Source: Nephrocerus scutellatus (taxonomy: Eukaryota; Arthropoda; Insecta; Diptera; Pipunculidae). Taken from it: a DNA stretch of 64,000 nucleotides. The first letter of the stretch is position 1, and each line of letters begins with the position of its first letter. The translations under genes were made by a program, and so were the position numbers. Under the pieces are notes generated by a model that was given only the letters and a program-made list of their open reading frames with translations, had not been told where the DNA came from and did not search any database. Where the stretch lies: assembly GCA_947095585.1 (NCBI GenBank), contig OX352763.1, forward strand, positions 68,089,024 to 68,153,023, written 5' to 3'. Below are positions 21,271-36,300 of the stretch, piece after piece.

Positions 21271-21489
21271 CATATTGTCTGGAATTTCTGGAACAAAGCA
21301 ATTTTTCAAGCCATTCGCATGAAATTCGAAATGTAGGACTAAGATGTGACTATAAGATTTCTTTCCATGGAGATTCTGGAATATGATCATTATTGTCTGG
21401 AATTTCTGGAACAAAGCAATTTCTCAAGCGATTCGCATAAAATTCGGAATGTAGTACTAAGATGCGATTATAAGACTTCTTCCTATGGA

Positions 21490-24400
21490 AATTCTGGAAT
21501 ATGATCATTATGGTCTGGAATTTCGAAAACTAAGCAATTTCTCAAGCGATTCGCATAAAATTCGAAATGTAGGACCTAGATGCGAATACAAGACTGGTTC
21601 CTTTTGAAATTCCGGATTATGATCATTATGGGCTGGGCTGTTATTTCGGAAACAAAGCATTTTCCCAAGCGATTCCCATGAAATTCGGAATGTAGGACTA
21701 GGATGCGACTGTAAGACTTCTTCCTATGGAAATTCTGGAATATGATCATTATTGTCTGGAATTTCTGGAACAAAGCAATTTCTCAAGCGATTCGCATAAA
21801 ATTCGGAATGTAGTACTAAGATGCGATTATAAGACTTCTTCCTATGGAAATTCTGCAATATGATCATTATGGTCTGGAATTTCGAAAACTAAGCAATTTT
21901 TCAAGCGATTCGCATAAAATTCGAAATGTAGGACTTAGATGCGAATACAAGACTGGTTCCTGGTTCTGAAATATGATCATTATTGTCTGGAATTTCTGGA
22001 ACAAAGCAATTTTTCAAGCCATTCTGGATTATGAACATTATGGGCTGTAATTTCGAAAACAAAGCATTTTCTCGCATGTAATTCGGACTTTAAGACTTCT
22101 TCCTATGGAAATTCTGGAATATGATCATGATGGTCTGGAATTTCTGGAGCAAACCAATTTCTCAAGCGATTCGCATAAAATTCGGAATGTAGTAATAAGA
22201 TGCGATTATAAGACTTCTTCCTATGGAAATTCTGGAATATGATCATTATGGTCTGGAATTTCGAGAACTAAGCAATTTCTCAAGCGACTCGTGCCTTTTA
22301 ATTTAATTGTAATATTGGCCATAACGTCAAAGAATTTCACTCCAACCGCGCGTAAATATTACACGCACATATTTTATTAACAGCTCTTACTTCTCCTACT
22401 ACTATCGACGCAACTGCACTACTATGTTTGTGCAGTGATATGCAATATTTAATATGTACCCACCTCACAATAAATTGTTATGAACATTTAAATCAGCTTA
22501 TAAATTATTTATTCTGTTGTATGTGATGTGATTTATGATCATGTATGTGGTTTCAATAACATACAATCAAGCTCATAGCTTGAGCAGAACCAAACAAACA
22601 TATGCAGAAGTAGGCTGCGGTGACTATATGATATGATCATTATTGTCTGGAATTTCTGGAACGAAGCAATTTTTCAAGCCATTCGCATGAAATTCGGAAT
22701 GTAGGACTAAGATGTGACTATAAGATTTCTTCCTATGGAAATTCTGGAATATGATCATGATGGTCTGGAATTTCTGGAACAAAGCAATTTTTTAAGCGAT
22801 TCGCATAAAATTCGAAATGTAGGACTAAGATGCGAATATAAGACTGGTTCCTATGGAAATTCTGGAATATGATCATTATTGTCTGGAATTTCTGGAACAA
22901 AGCAATTTCTCAAGCGATTCGCATAAAATTCGAAATGTAGTACTAAGATGCGATTATAAGACTTCTTCCTATGGAAATTCTGGAATATGATCATTATGGT
23001 CTGGAATTTCGAAAACTAAGCAATTTCTCAAGCGATTCGCATAAAATTCGAAATGTAGGACTTAGATACGAATATAAGACTGGTTCCTTTTGAAATTCCG
23101 GATTATGATCATTATGGGCTGTTATTTCGGAAACAAAGCATTTTCCCAAGCGATTCGCATGAAATTCGGAATGTAGGACTAGGATGCGACTGTAAGACTT
23201 CTTCCTATGGAAATTCTGGAATATGATCATTATTGTCTGGAATTTCTGGGACAAAGCAATTTCTCAAGCGATTCGCATAAAATTCGGAATGTAGTACTAA
23301 GATGCGATTATAAGACTTCTTCCTATGGAAATTCTGCAATATGATCATTATGGTCTGGAATTTCGAAAACTAAGCAATTTCTCAAGCGATTCGCATAAAA
23401 TTCGAAATGTAGGACTTAGATGCGAATACAAGACTGGTTCCTATGGAAATTCTGGATTATGATCATTATGGTCTGGAATTTCGAAAACTAAGCAATTTCT
23501 CAAGCGATTCGCATAAAATTCGAAATGTAGGACCTAGATGCGAATACAAGACTGGTTCCTTTTGAAATTCCGGATTATGATCATTATGGGCTGGGCTGTT
23601 ATTTCGGAAACAAAGCATTTTCCCAAGCGATTCGCATGAAATTCGGAATGTAGGACTAGGATGCGACTGTAAGACTTCTTCCTATGGAAATTCTGGAATA
23701 TGATCATTATTGTCTGGAATTTCTGGAACAAAGCAATTTCTCAAGCGATTCGCATAAAATTCGGAATGTAGTACTAAGATGCGATTATAAGACTTCTTCC
23801 TATGGAAATTCTGCAATATGATCATTATGGTCTGGAATTTCGAAAACTAAGCAATTTTTCAAGCGATTCGCATAAAATTCGAAATGTAGGACTTAGATGC
23901 GAATACAAGACTGGTTCCTGGTTCTGAAATATGATCATTATTGTCTGGAATTTCTGGAACAAAGCAATTTTTCAAGCCATTCTGGATTATGAACATTATG
24001 GGCTGTAATTTCGGAAACAAAGCATTTTCTCGCATGTAATTCGGACTTTAAGACTTCTTCCTATGGAAATTCTGGAATATGATCATGATGGTCTGGAATT
24101 TCTGGAGCAAACCAATTTCTCAAGCGATTCGCATAAAATTCGGAATGTAGTAATAAGATGCGATTATAAGACTTCTTCCTATGGAAATTCTGGAATATGA
24201 TCATTATGGTCTGGAATTTCGAGAACTAAGCAATTTCTCAAGCGACTCGTGCCTTTTAATTTAATTGTAATATTGGCCATAACGTCAAAGAATTTCACTC
24301 CAACCGCGCGTAAATATTACACGCACATATTTTATTAACAGCTCTTACTTCTCCTACTACTATCGACGCAACTGCACTACTATGTTTGTGCAGTGATATG

Positions 24401-27385
24401 CAATATTTAATATGTACCCACCTCACAATAAATTGTTATGAACATTTAAATCAGCTTATAAATTATTTATTCTGTTGTATGTGATGTGATTTATGATCAT
24501 GTATGTGGTTTCAATAACATACAATCAAGCTCATAGCTTGAGCAGAACCAAACAAACATATGCAGAAGTAGGCTGCGGTGACTATATGATATGATCATTA
24601 TTGTCTGGAATTTCTGGAACGAAGCAATTTTTCAAGCCATTCGCATGAAATTCGGAATGTAGGACTAAGATGTGACTATAAGATTTCTTCCTATGGAAAT
24701 TCTGGAATATGATCATGATGGTCTGGAATTTCTGGAACAAAGCAATTTTTTAAGCGATTCGCATAAAATTCGAAATGTAGGACTAAGATGCGAATATAAG
24801 ACTGGTTCCTATGGAAATTCTGGAATATGATCATTATTGTCTGGAATTTCTGGAACAAAGCAATTTCTCAAGCGATTCGCATAAAATTCGAAATGTAGTA
24901 CTAAGATGCGATTATAAGACTTCTTCCTATGGAAATTCTGGAATATGATCATTATGGTCTGGAATTTCGAAAACTAAGCAATTTCTCAAGCGATTCGCAT
25001 AAAATTCGAAATGTAGGACTTAGATACGAATACAAGACTGGTTCCTTTTGAAATTCCGGATTATGATCATTATGGGCTGTTATTTCGGAAACAAAGCATT
25101 TTCCCAAGCGATTCGCATGAAATTCGGAATGTAGGACTAGGATGCGACTGTAAGACTTCTTCCTATGGAAATTCTGGAATATGATCATTATTGTCTGGAA
25201 TTTCTGGGACAAAGCAATTTCTCAAGCGATTCGCATAAAATTCGGAATGTAGTACTAAGATGCGATTATAAGACTTCTTCCTATGGAAATTCTGCAATAT
25301 GATCATTATGGTCTGGAATTCCGAAAACTAAGCAATTTCTCAAGCGATTCGCATAAAATTCGAAATGTAGGACTTAGATGCGAATACAAGACTGGTTCCT
25401 ATGGAAATTCTGGATTATGATCATTATGGTCTGGAATTTCGAAAACTAAGCAATTTCTCAAGCGATTCGCATAAAACTCGAAATGTAGGACCTAGATGCG
25501 AATACAAGACTGGTTCCTTTTGAAATTCCGGATTATGATCATTATGGGCTGGGCTGTTATTTCGGAAACAAAGCATTTTCCCAAGCGATTCGCATGAAAT
25601 TCGGAATGTAGGACTAGGATGCGACTGTAAGACTTCTTCCTATGGAAATTCTGGAATATGATCATTATTGTCTGGAATTTCTGGAACAAAGCAATTTCTC
25701 AAGCGATTCGCATAAAATTCGGAATGTAGTACTAAGATGCGATTATAAGACTTCTTCCTATGGAAATTCTGCAATATGATCATTATGGTCTGGAATTTCG
25801 AAAACTAAGCAATTTTTCAAGCGATTCGCATAAAATTCGAAATGTAGGACTTAGATGCGAATACAAGACTGGTTCCTGGTTCTGAAATATGATCATTATT
25901 GTCTGGAATTTCTGGAACAAAGCAATTTTTCAAGCCATTCTGGATTATGAACATTATGGGCTGTAATTTCGGAAACAAAGCATTTTCTCGCATGTAATTC
26001 GGACTTTAAGACTTCTTCCTATGGAAATTCTGGAATATGATCATGATGGTCTGGAATTTCTGGAGCAAACCAATTTCTCAAGCGATTCGCATAAAATTCG
26101 GAATGTAGCAATAAGATGCGATTATAAGACTTCTTCCTATGGAAATTCTGGAATATGATCATTATGGTCTGGAATTTCGAGAACTAAGCAATTTCTCAAG
26201 CGACTCGTGCCTTTTAATTTAATTGTAATATTGGCCATAACGTCAAAGAATTTCACTCCAACCGCGCGTAAATATTACACGCACATATTTTATTAACAGC
26301 TCTTACTTCTCCTACTACTATCGACGCAACTGCACTACTATGTTTGTGCAGTGATATGCAATATTTAATATGTACCCACCTCACAATAAATTGTTATGAA
26401 CATTTAAATCAGCTTATAAATTATTTATTCTGTTGTATGTGATGTGATTTATGATCATGTATGTGGTTTCAATAACATACAATCAAGCTCATAGCTTGAG
26501 CAGAACCAAACAAACATATGCAGAAGTAGGCTGCGGTGACTATATGATATGATCATTATTGTCTGGAATTTCTGGAACGAAGCAATTTTTCAAGCCATTC
26601 GCATGAAATTCGGAATGTAGGACTAAGATGTGACTATAAGATTTCTTCCTATGGAAATTCTGGAATATGATCATGATGGTCTGGAATTTCTGGAACAAAG
26701 CAATTTTTTAAGCGATTCGCATAAAATTCGAAATGTAGGACTAAGATGCGAATATAAGACTGGTTCCTATGGAAATTCTGGAATATGATCATTATTGTCT
26801 GGAATTTCTGGAACAAAGCAATTTCTCAAGCGATTCGCATAAAATTCGAAATGTAGTACTAAGATGCGATTATAAGACTTCTTCCTATGGAAATTCTGGA
26901 ATATGATCATTATGGTCTGGAATTTCGAAAACTAAGCAATTTCTCAAGCGATTCGCATAAAATTCGAAATGTAGGACTTAGATACGAATACAAGACTGGT
27001 TCCTTTTGAAATTCCGGATTATGATCATTATGGGCTGTTATTTCGGAAACAAAGCATTTTCCCAAGCGATTCGCATGAAATTCGGAATGTAGGACTAGGA
27101 TGCGACTGTAAGACTTCTTCCTATGGAAATTCTGGAATATGATCATTATTGTCTGGAATTTCTGGGACAAAGCAATTTCTCAAGCGATTCGCATAAAATT
27201 CGGAATGTAGTACTAAGATGCGATTATAAGACTTCTTCCTATGGAAATTCTGCAATATGATCATTATGGTCTGGAATTTCGAAAACTAAGCAATTTCTCA
27301 AGCGATTCGCATAAAATTCGAAATGTAGGACTTAGATGCGAATACAAGACTGGTTCCTATGGAAATTCTGGATTATGATCATTAT
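21490..27385. repeat. Three 1,958-bp higher-order repeat units
   Basis: Sequence at position x recurs at x+1958 and x+3916: 21,490-23,447, 23,448-25,405 and 25,406-27,363 plus a short overlap. Each unit holds about 13 monomers in fixed order plus one LTR-derived module (modules near 22,287, 24,244 and 26,202). The copies differ by only scattered bases (for example near 21,667, 22,049 and 23,079). A small ggctgggctg doubling marks the same monomer in each. Confidence 0.95.
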
Positions 27386-30300
27386 GGGCTGTAATTTCGG
27401 AAACAAAGCAATTTCTCAAGCGACTCGTGCCTTTCAATTTAATCGTAATATTGGCCACAACGTCAAAGAATTTCACTCCAACCACGCGTAAAGATTACAC
27501 GCACATATTTTTTTAACAGCTCTTACTTCTCCTACTACTATCGACGCAACTGCATTACTATGTTTGTGCAGTGATATGCAATATTTAATATGTACCCACC
27601 TCACAATAAATTGTTATGAACATTTAAATCAGCTTATAAATTATTTATTCTGTTGTATGTGATGTGATTGATGATCATGTATGTGGTTTCAATAACATAC
27701 AATCAAGCTCATAGCTTGAGCAGAACGAAACAAACATATGCAGTAGTAGGCTGCGGTGACTATAAGATATCTTCCTATGGAAATTCTGAAATATGATCAT
27801 TATTGTCTGGAATTTCTGGAACAAAGCAATTTTTCAAGCCATTCGCATGAAATTCGGAATGTAGGACTAAGATGTGACTATAAGATTTCTTCCTATTGAG
27901 ATTCTGGAATATGATCATTATTGTCTGGAATCTCGGGAACAAAGCAATTTTTTAAGCGATTCGCATAAAATTCGAAATGTAGGACTTAATTGCGAATATA
28001 AGACTGGTTCCTATGGAAATTCTGGATTATGATCATTATGGGCTGTAATTTCGGAAACAAAGCATTTCCCAAGCGATTCGCATGCAATTCGGAATGTAGG
28101 ACTAGGATGCGACTGTAAGACTTCTTCCTATGGAAATTCTGGAATATGATCATTATTGTCTGGAATTTCTGGAACAAAGCAATTTCTCAAGCGATTCGCA
28201 TATGGAAATTCTGGAATATGATCATTATGGTCTGGAATTTCGAGAACTAAGCAATTTCTCAAGCGACTCGTGCCTTTTAATTTAATTGTAATATTGGCCA
28301 TAACGTCAAAGAATTTCACTCCAACCGCGCGTAAATATTACACGCACATATTTTATTAACAGCTCTTACTTCTCCTACTACTATCGACGCAACTGCACTA
28401 CTATGTTTGTGCAGTGATATGCAATATTTAATATGTACCCACCTCACAATAAATTGTTATGAACATTTAAATCAGCTTATAAATTATTTATTCTGTTGTA
28501 TGTGATGTGATTTATGATCATGTATGTGGTTTCAATAACATACAATCAAGCTCATAGCTTGAGCAGAACCAAACAAACATATGCAGAAGTAGGCTGCGGT
28601 GACTATATGATATGATCATTATTGTCTGGAATTTCTGGAACAAAGCAATTGGCAATTTTTCAAGCCATTAGCATGAAATTCGGAATGTAGGACTAAGATG
28701 TGACTATAAGATTTCTTCCTATGGAAATTCTGGGATATGATCATGATGGTCTGGAATTTCTGGAACAAAGCAATTTTTTAAGCGATTCGCATAAAATTCG
28801 GAATGTAGTACTATGATGCGATTATAAGACTTCTTCCTATGGAAATTCTGGAATATGATCATTATGGTCTGGAATTTCGAGAACTAAGCAATTTCTCAAG
28901 CGATTCGCATAAAATTCGATATGTAGGACTTAGATGCGAATATAAGACTGGTTCCTATGGAAATTCTGGATTATGATCATTATGGGCTGTAATTTCGGAA
29001 ACAAAGCTTTTTCCCAAGCGATTCGCATGAAATTCGGAATGTAGGACTAGGATGCGACTATAAGACTTCTTCCTATAGAAATTCTGGAATATGATCATGA
29101 TGGTCTGGAATTTCTGGAACAAAGCAATTTATTAAGCGATTCGCATAAATTTCGAAATGTAGGACTTAGATGCGAATATAAGACTGGTTCCTATGGAAAT
29201 TCTGGATTATGATAATTATGGGCTGTAATTTCGGAAACAAAGCATTTTCCCATGCGATTCGCATGAAATTCGGAATGTAGGACTAGGATGCGATTATAAG
29301 ACTTCTTCCTATGGAAATTCTGGAATATGATCGTTATGGTCTGGAATTTCTGGATCAAAGCAATTTTTCAAGCGATTCGCATAAAATTCGGAATGTAGTA
29401 CTAAGATGCGATTTTAAGACTTCTTCCTAGGAAAATTCTGGAATATGAGCATTATGGTCTGGAATTTCGAGAACTAAGCAATTTCTCAAGCGACTCGTGC
29501 CTTTTAATTTAATTGTAATAGTGGCCATAACGTCAAAGAATTTCACTCCAACCGCGCGTAAAGATTACACGCACATATTTTATTAACAGCTCTTACTTCT
29601 CCTACTACTATCGATGCAACTGAACTACTATGTTTGTGCAGTGATATGCAATATTTAATATGTACCCACCTCACAATAAATTATTATGAACATTTTAAAT
29701 CAGCTTATAAATTATTTATTCTGTTGTATGTGATGTGATTTATGATCATGTATGTGGTTTCAATAACATACAATCAAGCTCATAGCTTGAGCAGAACGAA
29801 ACAAACATATGCAGAAGTAGGCTGCGGTGACTATAAGTTATGATCATTATTGTCTGGAATTTCTGGAACAAAGCAATTTTTCAAGCCATTCGCATGAAAT
29901 TCGGAATGTAGGACTAAGATGCGACTATAAGATTTCTTCCTATGGAGATTCTGGAATATGATCATTATTGTCTGGAATTTCGGGAACAAAGCAATTTTTT
30001 AAGCAATTCGCATAAAATTCGAAATGTAGTACTTAGATGCGAATATAAGACTGGTTCCTATGGATATTTCGGATTATGATCATTATGGGCTGTAATTTCG
30101 GAAACAAAGCATTTTCCCAAGCGATTCGCATGAAATTCGGAATGTAGGACTAGGATGCGACTGTAAGACTTCTTTCTATGGAAATTCTGGAATATGATCA
30201 TTATTGTCTGGAATTTCTGGAACAAAGCAATTTCTCAAGCGGTTCGCATAAAATTCGGAATGTAGTACTAAGATGCGATTATAAGACTTCCTCCTATGGA

Positions 30301-33300
30301 AATTCTGGAATATGATCATTATGGTCTGGAATTTCGAGAACTAAGCAATTTCTCAAGCGATTCGCATAAAATTCGAAATGTAGGACTAAGATGCGAATAT
30401 AAGACTGGTTCCTATGGAAATTCTGGATTATGATCATTATGGGCTGTAATTTCGGAAACAAAGCATTTTCCCAAGCGATTCACATGAAATTCGGAATGTT
30501 GGACTAGGATGCGATTATGATCATTATTGTCTGGAATCTCGGGAACAAAGCAATTTTTAAAGCGATTCGCATAAAATGCGAAATGTAGGACTTAGATGCA
30601 AATATAAGTCTGGTTCCTATGGAAATTCCGGATTATGATCATTATGGGCTGTAATTTCGGAAACAAAGCATTTTCCCAAGCGATTCGCATGAAATTCGGA
30701 TTGTAGGATTAGGATGCGACTGTAAGACTTCTTTCTATGGAAATTCTGGAATATGTTCATTATTGTCTGGAATTTCTGGAACAAAGCAATTTCTCAAGCA
30801 ATTCGCATAAAATTCGGAATGTAGTACTAAGATGCGATTATAAGACTTCCTCCTATGGAAATTCTGGAATATGATCATTATGGTCTGGAATTTCGAGAAC
30901 TAAGCAATTTCTCAAGCGATTCGCTTAAAATTCGAAATGTAGGACTTATATGCGAATATAAGACTGGTTCCTATAGAAATTCTGGATTATGATCATTATG
31001 GGCTGTAATTTCGGAAACAAAGCATTTTCCCGTGCGATTCGCATGAAATTCGGAATGAAGGACTAGGATGCGGCTATAAGACTTCTACCTATGGAAATTC
31101 TGGAATATGATCATGATGGTCTTGAATTTCTGGAACAAACCAATTTCTCAAGCGATTCGCATAAAATTCGGAATGTAGTACTAAGATGCTATTATAAGAC
31201 TTCTTCCTATGGAAATTCTGGAATATGATCATTATGGTCTGGAATTTCTGGATCAAAGCAATTTTTCAAGCGATTCGCAACAAATTCGGAATGTAGTACT
31301 AAGATGCGATTATAAGACTTCTTCCTATGGAAATTCTGGAATATGATCATTATGGTCTGGAATTTCGAGAACTAAGCTATTTCTCAAGCGACTCGTGCCT
31401 TTCAATTTAATCGTAATATTGGCAACGTCAAGGAATTTCACTCCAACCGCGCGTTAAGATTACATGCACATATTTTTTTAACAGCTCTTACTTCTCCTAC
31501 TACTATCAACGCAACTGTAATACTATGTTTGTGCAGTGATATGCAATATTTAATATGTACCCACCACACAATAAATTGTTATGAACATTTAAATCAGCTT
31601 ATAAATTATTTGTTCTGTTGTATGTGATGTGATTTATGATCATGTATGTGGTTTCAATAACATACAATCAAGCTCATAGCTTGAGCAGAACGAAACAAAC
31701 ATATGCAGTAGTAGGCTGCGGTGACTATAAGATATGATCATTATTGTCTGGAATTTCTGGAACAAAGCAATTTTTCAAGCCATTAGCATGAATTCGGAAT
31801 GTAGGACTAAGATGTGACTATAAGTTTTTTTTCTATGGAGATTCTGGAATATGATCATTTTTGTCTGGAAACTAGGGAACAAAGCAATTTTTTAAGCGAT
31901 TTGCATAAAATTCGAAATGTAGGACTTAGATGCGAATATAAGACTGGTTCCTATGGAAATTCCGGATTATGATCATTATGGGCTGTTATTTCGGAAACAA
32001 AGCATTTTCCCAAGCGATTCGAATGAAATTCGGAATTTAGGACTAGGATGCGACTGTAAGACTTCTTCCTATGGAAATTCTGGAATATGATCATTATTGT
32101 CTGGAATTTCTGGAACAAAGCAATTTCTCAAGCGATTCGCATAAAATTCGGAATGTAGTACTAAGATGCGATTATAAGACTTCTTCCTATTGAAATTCGG
32201 GAATATGATCATTATGGTCTGGAATTTCGAGAACTAAGCAATTTCTCAAGCGATTCGCATAAAATTCGAAATTTAGGACTTAGATGCGAATATAAGACTG
32301 GTTCCTATGGAAATTCTGGATTATGATCATTATGGGCTGTAATTTCGGAAACAAAGCTTTTTCCCAAGCGATTCGCATGAAATTCGGAATGTAGGACAAG
32401 GATGCGATTATAAGACTTCTTCCTATGGAAATTCTGGAATATGATCATTATGGTCTGGAATTTCTGGATCAAAGCAATTTTTCAAGCGATTCGCATAAAA
32501 TTCGGAATGTAGTACTAAGATGCGATTATAAGACTCCTTCCTATGAAAATTCTGGAATATGATCATTATGGTCTGGAATTTCGAGAACTAAGCAATTTCT
32601 CAAGCGACTCGTGCCTTTCAATTTAATCGTAATATTGGCCACAACGTCAAAGAATTTCACTCCAACCGCGCGTAAAGATTACACGCACATTTTTTTTTTA
32701 ACAGCTCTTACTTCTCCTAATACTATCGACGCAACTGCATTACTATGTTTGTGCAGTGATATGCAATATTTAATATGTACCCACCTCACAATAAGTTGTT
32801 ATGAACATTTACATCAGCTTATAAATTATTTATTCTGTTGTATGTGATGTGATTGATGATCATGTATGTGGTTTCAATAACATACAATCAAGCTCATAGC
32901 TTGAGCAGAACGAAACAAACATATGAAGTAGTTGGCAGCGGTGACTATAAGATATCTTCCTATGGAAATTCTGGAATATGATCATTATTGTCTGGAATCT
33001 CGGGAACAAAGCAATTTTTTAAGCGATTCGCATAAAATTCGAAATATTGGACTTAGTTGCGAATAAAAGACTGGTTCCTATGGAAATTCTGGATTATGAT
33101 CATTATGGGCTGTAATTTTGGAAACAAAGCATTTCCCAAGCGATTCGCATGAAATTCGGAATGTAGGACTAGGATGCGACTGTAAGACTTCTTCCTATGG
33201 AAATTCTGGAATATGATCATTATTGTCTGGAATTTCTGGAACAAAGCAATTTCTCAAGCGATTCGCATAAAATTCGGAATGTAGTACAAAGATGCGATTA

Positions 33301-36300
33301 TAAGACTTCTTCCTATGGAAATTCTGGAATATGATCATTATGGTCTGGAATTTCGAGAACTAAGCAATTTCTCAAGCGATTCGCATAAAATTCGAAATGT
33401 AGGACTTAGATGCGAATATAAGACTGGTTCCTATGGAAATTCTGGATTATGATCATTATGGGCTGTAATTTCGGAAACAAAGCTTTTTCCCAAGCGATTC
33501 GCATGAACTTCGGAATGTAGGACTAGGATGCGGCTATAAGACTTCTTCCTATTGAAATTCTGGAATATGATCATGATGGTCTGGAATTTCTGGAACAAAG
33601 CAATTTCTCAAGCGATTCGCATAAATTTCGAAATGTAGGACTTAGATGCGAATATAAGACTGGTTCCTATGGAAATTCTGGATTATGATAATTATGGGCT
33701 GTAATTTCGGAAACAAAGCATTTTCCCATGCGATTCGCATGAAATTCGGAATGTAGGACAAGGATGCGATTATAAGACTTCTTCCTATGGAAATTCTGGA
33801 ATATGATCATTATGGTCTGGAATTTCTGGATCAAAGCAATTTTACAAGCGATTCGCATAAAATTCGGAATGTGTAGTGAAAATTCTGGAATATGATCATT
33901 ATGGTCTGGAATTTCGAGAACTAACCAATTTCTCAAGCGACTCGTGCCTTTCAATTTAATCGTAATATTGGCCACAACGTCAAAGAATTTCACTCCAACC
34001 GCGCGTAAAGATTACACGCACATTTTTTTTTAACAGCTCTTACTTCTCCTAGTACTATCAACGCAACTGCATTACTATGATTGTGCAGTGATATGCAATA
34101 TTTAATATGTACCCACCTCACAATAAGTTGTTATGAACATTTACATCAGCTTATAAATTATTTATTCTGTTGTATGTGATGTGATTGATGATCATGTATG
34201 TGGTTTCAATAACATACAATCAAGCTCATAGCTTGAGCAGAACGAAACAAACATATGCAGTAGTAGGCTGCGGTGACTATAAGATATCTTCCTATGGAAA
34301 TTCTGGAATATGATCATTATTGTCTGGAATCTCGGGAACAAAGCAATTTTTTAAGCGATTCGCATAAAATTCGAAATGTTGGACTTAGTTGCGAATAAAA
34401 GACTGGTTCCTATGGAAATTCTGGATTATGAACATTATGGGCTGTAATTTCGGAAACAAAGCGTTTTCCCAAGCGATTCGCATGAAATTCGGAATGTAGG
34501 ACTAGGATGCGACTATAAGACTTCTTCCTATGGAAATTCTGGAATATGATCATGATGGTCTGGAATTTCTAGAACATACCAATTTCTCAAGCGATTCGCA
34601 TAAAATTCGGAATGTAGTACTACGATTCGATTATAAGACTTCTTCCTATGGAAATTCTGGAATATGATCATTATGGTCTGGAATTTCGAGAACTAAGCAA
34701 TTTCTCAAGCGACTCGTGCCTTTTAATTTAATTGTAATATTGGCCATAACGTCAAAGAATTTCACTCCTACCGCGCGTAAAGATTACACGCACATATTTT
34801 ATTAACAGCTCTTACTTCTCCTACTACTATCGAAGCAACTGAACTACTGTGTTTGTGCAGTGATATGCAATATTTAATATGTACCCACCTCACAATAAAT
34901 TATTATGAACATTTTAAATCAGCTTATAAATTATTTATTCTGTTGTATGTGATGTGATTTATGATCATGTATGTGGTTTCAATAACATGCAATCAAGCTC
35001 ATAGCTTGAGCAGAACGAAACAAACATATGCAGAAGTAGGCTGCGGTGACTATAAGTTATGATCATTATTGTCTGGAATTTCTGGAACAAAGCAATTTTT
35101 CAAGCCATTCGCATGAAATTCGGAATGTAGGACTAAGATGCGACTATAAGATTTCTTCCTATGGAGATTCTGGAATATGATCATTAGTGTCTGGAATTTC
35201 GGGAACAAAGCAATTTTTTAAGCAATTCGCATAAAATTCGAAATGTAGGACTTAGATGCGAATATAAGACTGGTTCCTATGGATATTTCGGATTATGATC
35301 ATTATGGGCTGTAATTTCGGAAACAAAGCATTTTCCCAAGCGATTCGCATGAAATTCGGAATGTAGGACTAGGATGCGACTGTAAGACTTCTTTCTATGG
35401 AAATTCTGGAATATGATCATTATTGTCTGGAATTTCTGGAACAAAGCAATTTCTCAAGCGGTTCGCATAAAATTCGGAATGTAGTACTAAGATGCGATTA
35501 TAAGACTTCTTCCTATGGAAATTCTGGAATATGATCATTATGGTCTGGAATTTCGAGAACTAAGCAATTTCTCAAGCGATTCGCTTAAAATTCGAAATGT
35601 AGGACTTATATGCGAATATAAGACTGGTTACTATGGAAATTCTGGATTATGATCATTATGGGCTGTAATTTCGGAAACAAAGCATTTTCCCAAGCGATTC
35701 GCATGAAATTCGGAATGTTGGACTAGGATGCGATTATAAGACTTCTTCCTATGGAAATTCTGGAATATGATCATTATTGTCTGGAATTTCTGGAACAAAG
35801 CAATTTTTCAAGCCATTCGCATGAAATTCGGAATGTAGGACTAAGATGTGACTATAAGATTTCTTCCTATGGAGATTCTGGAATATGATCATTATTGTCT
35901 GGAATCTCGGGAACAAAGCAATTTTTAAAGCGATTCGCATAAAATGCGAAATGTAGGACTTAGATGCAAATATAAGTCTGGTTCCTATGGAAATTCCGGA
36001 TTATGATCATTATGGGCTGTAATTTCGGAAACAAAGCATTTTCCCATGCGATTCGCATGAAATTCGGAATGTAGGACTAGGATGCGACTGTAAGACTTCT
36101 TCCTATGGAAATTCTGGAATATGATCATTATTGTCTGGAATTTCTGGAACAAAACAATTTCTCAAGCGATTTGCATAAAATTCAGAATGTAGTACTAAGA
36201 TGCGATTATAAGACTTCTTCCTATGGAAATTCTGGAATATGATCATTATGGTCTGGAATTTCGAGAACTAAGCAATTTCTCAAGCGATTCGCATAAATTT

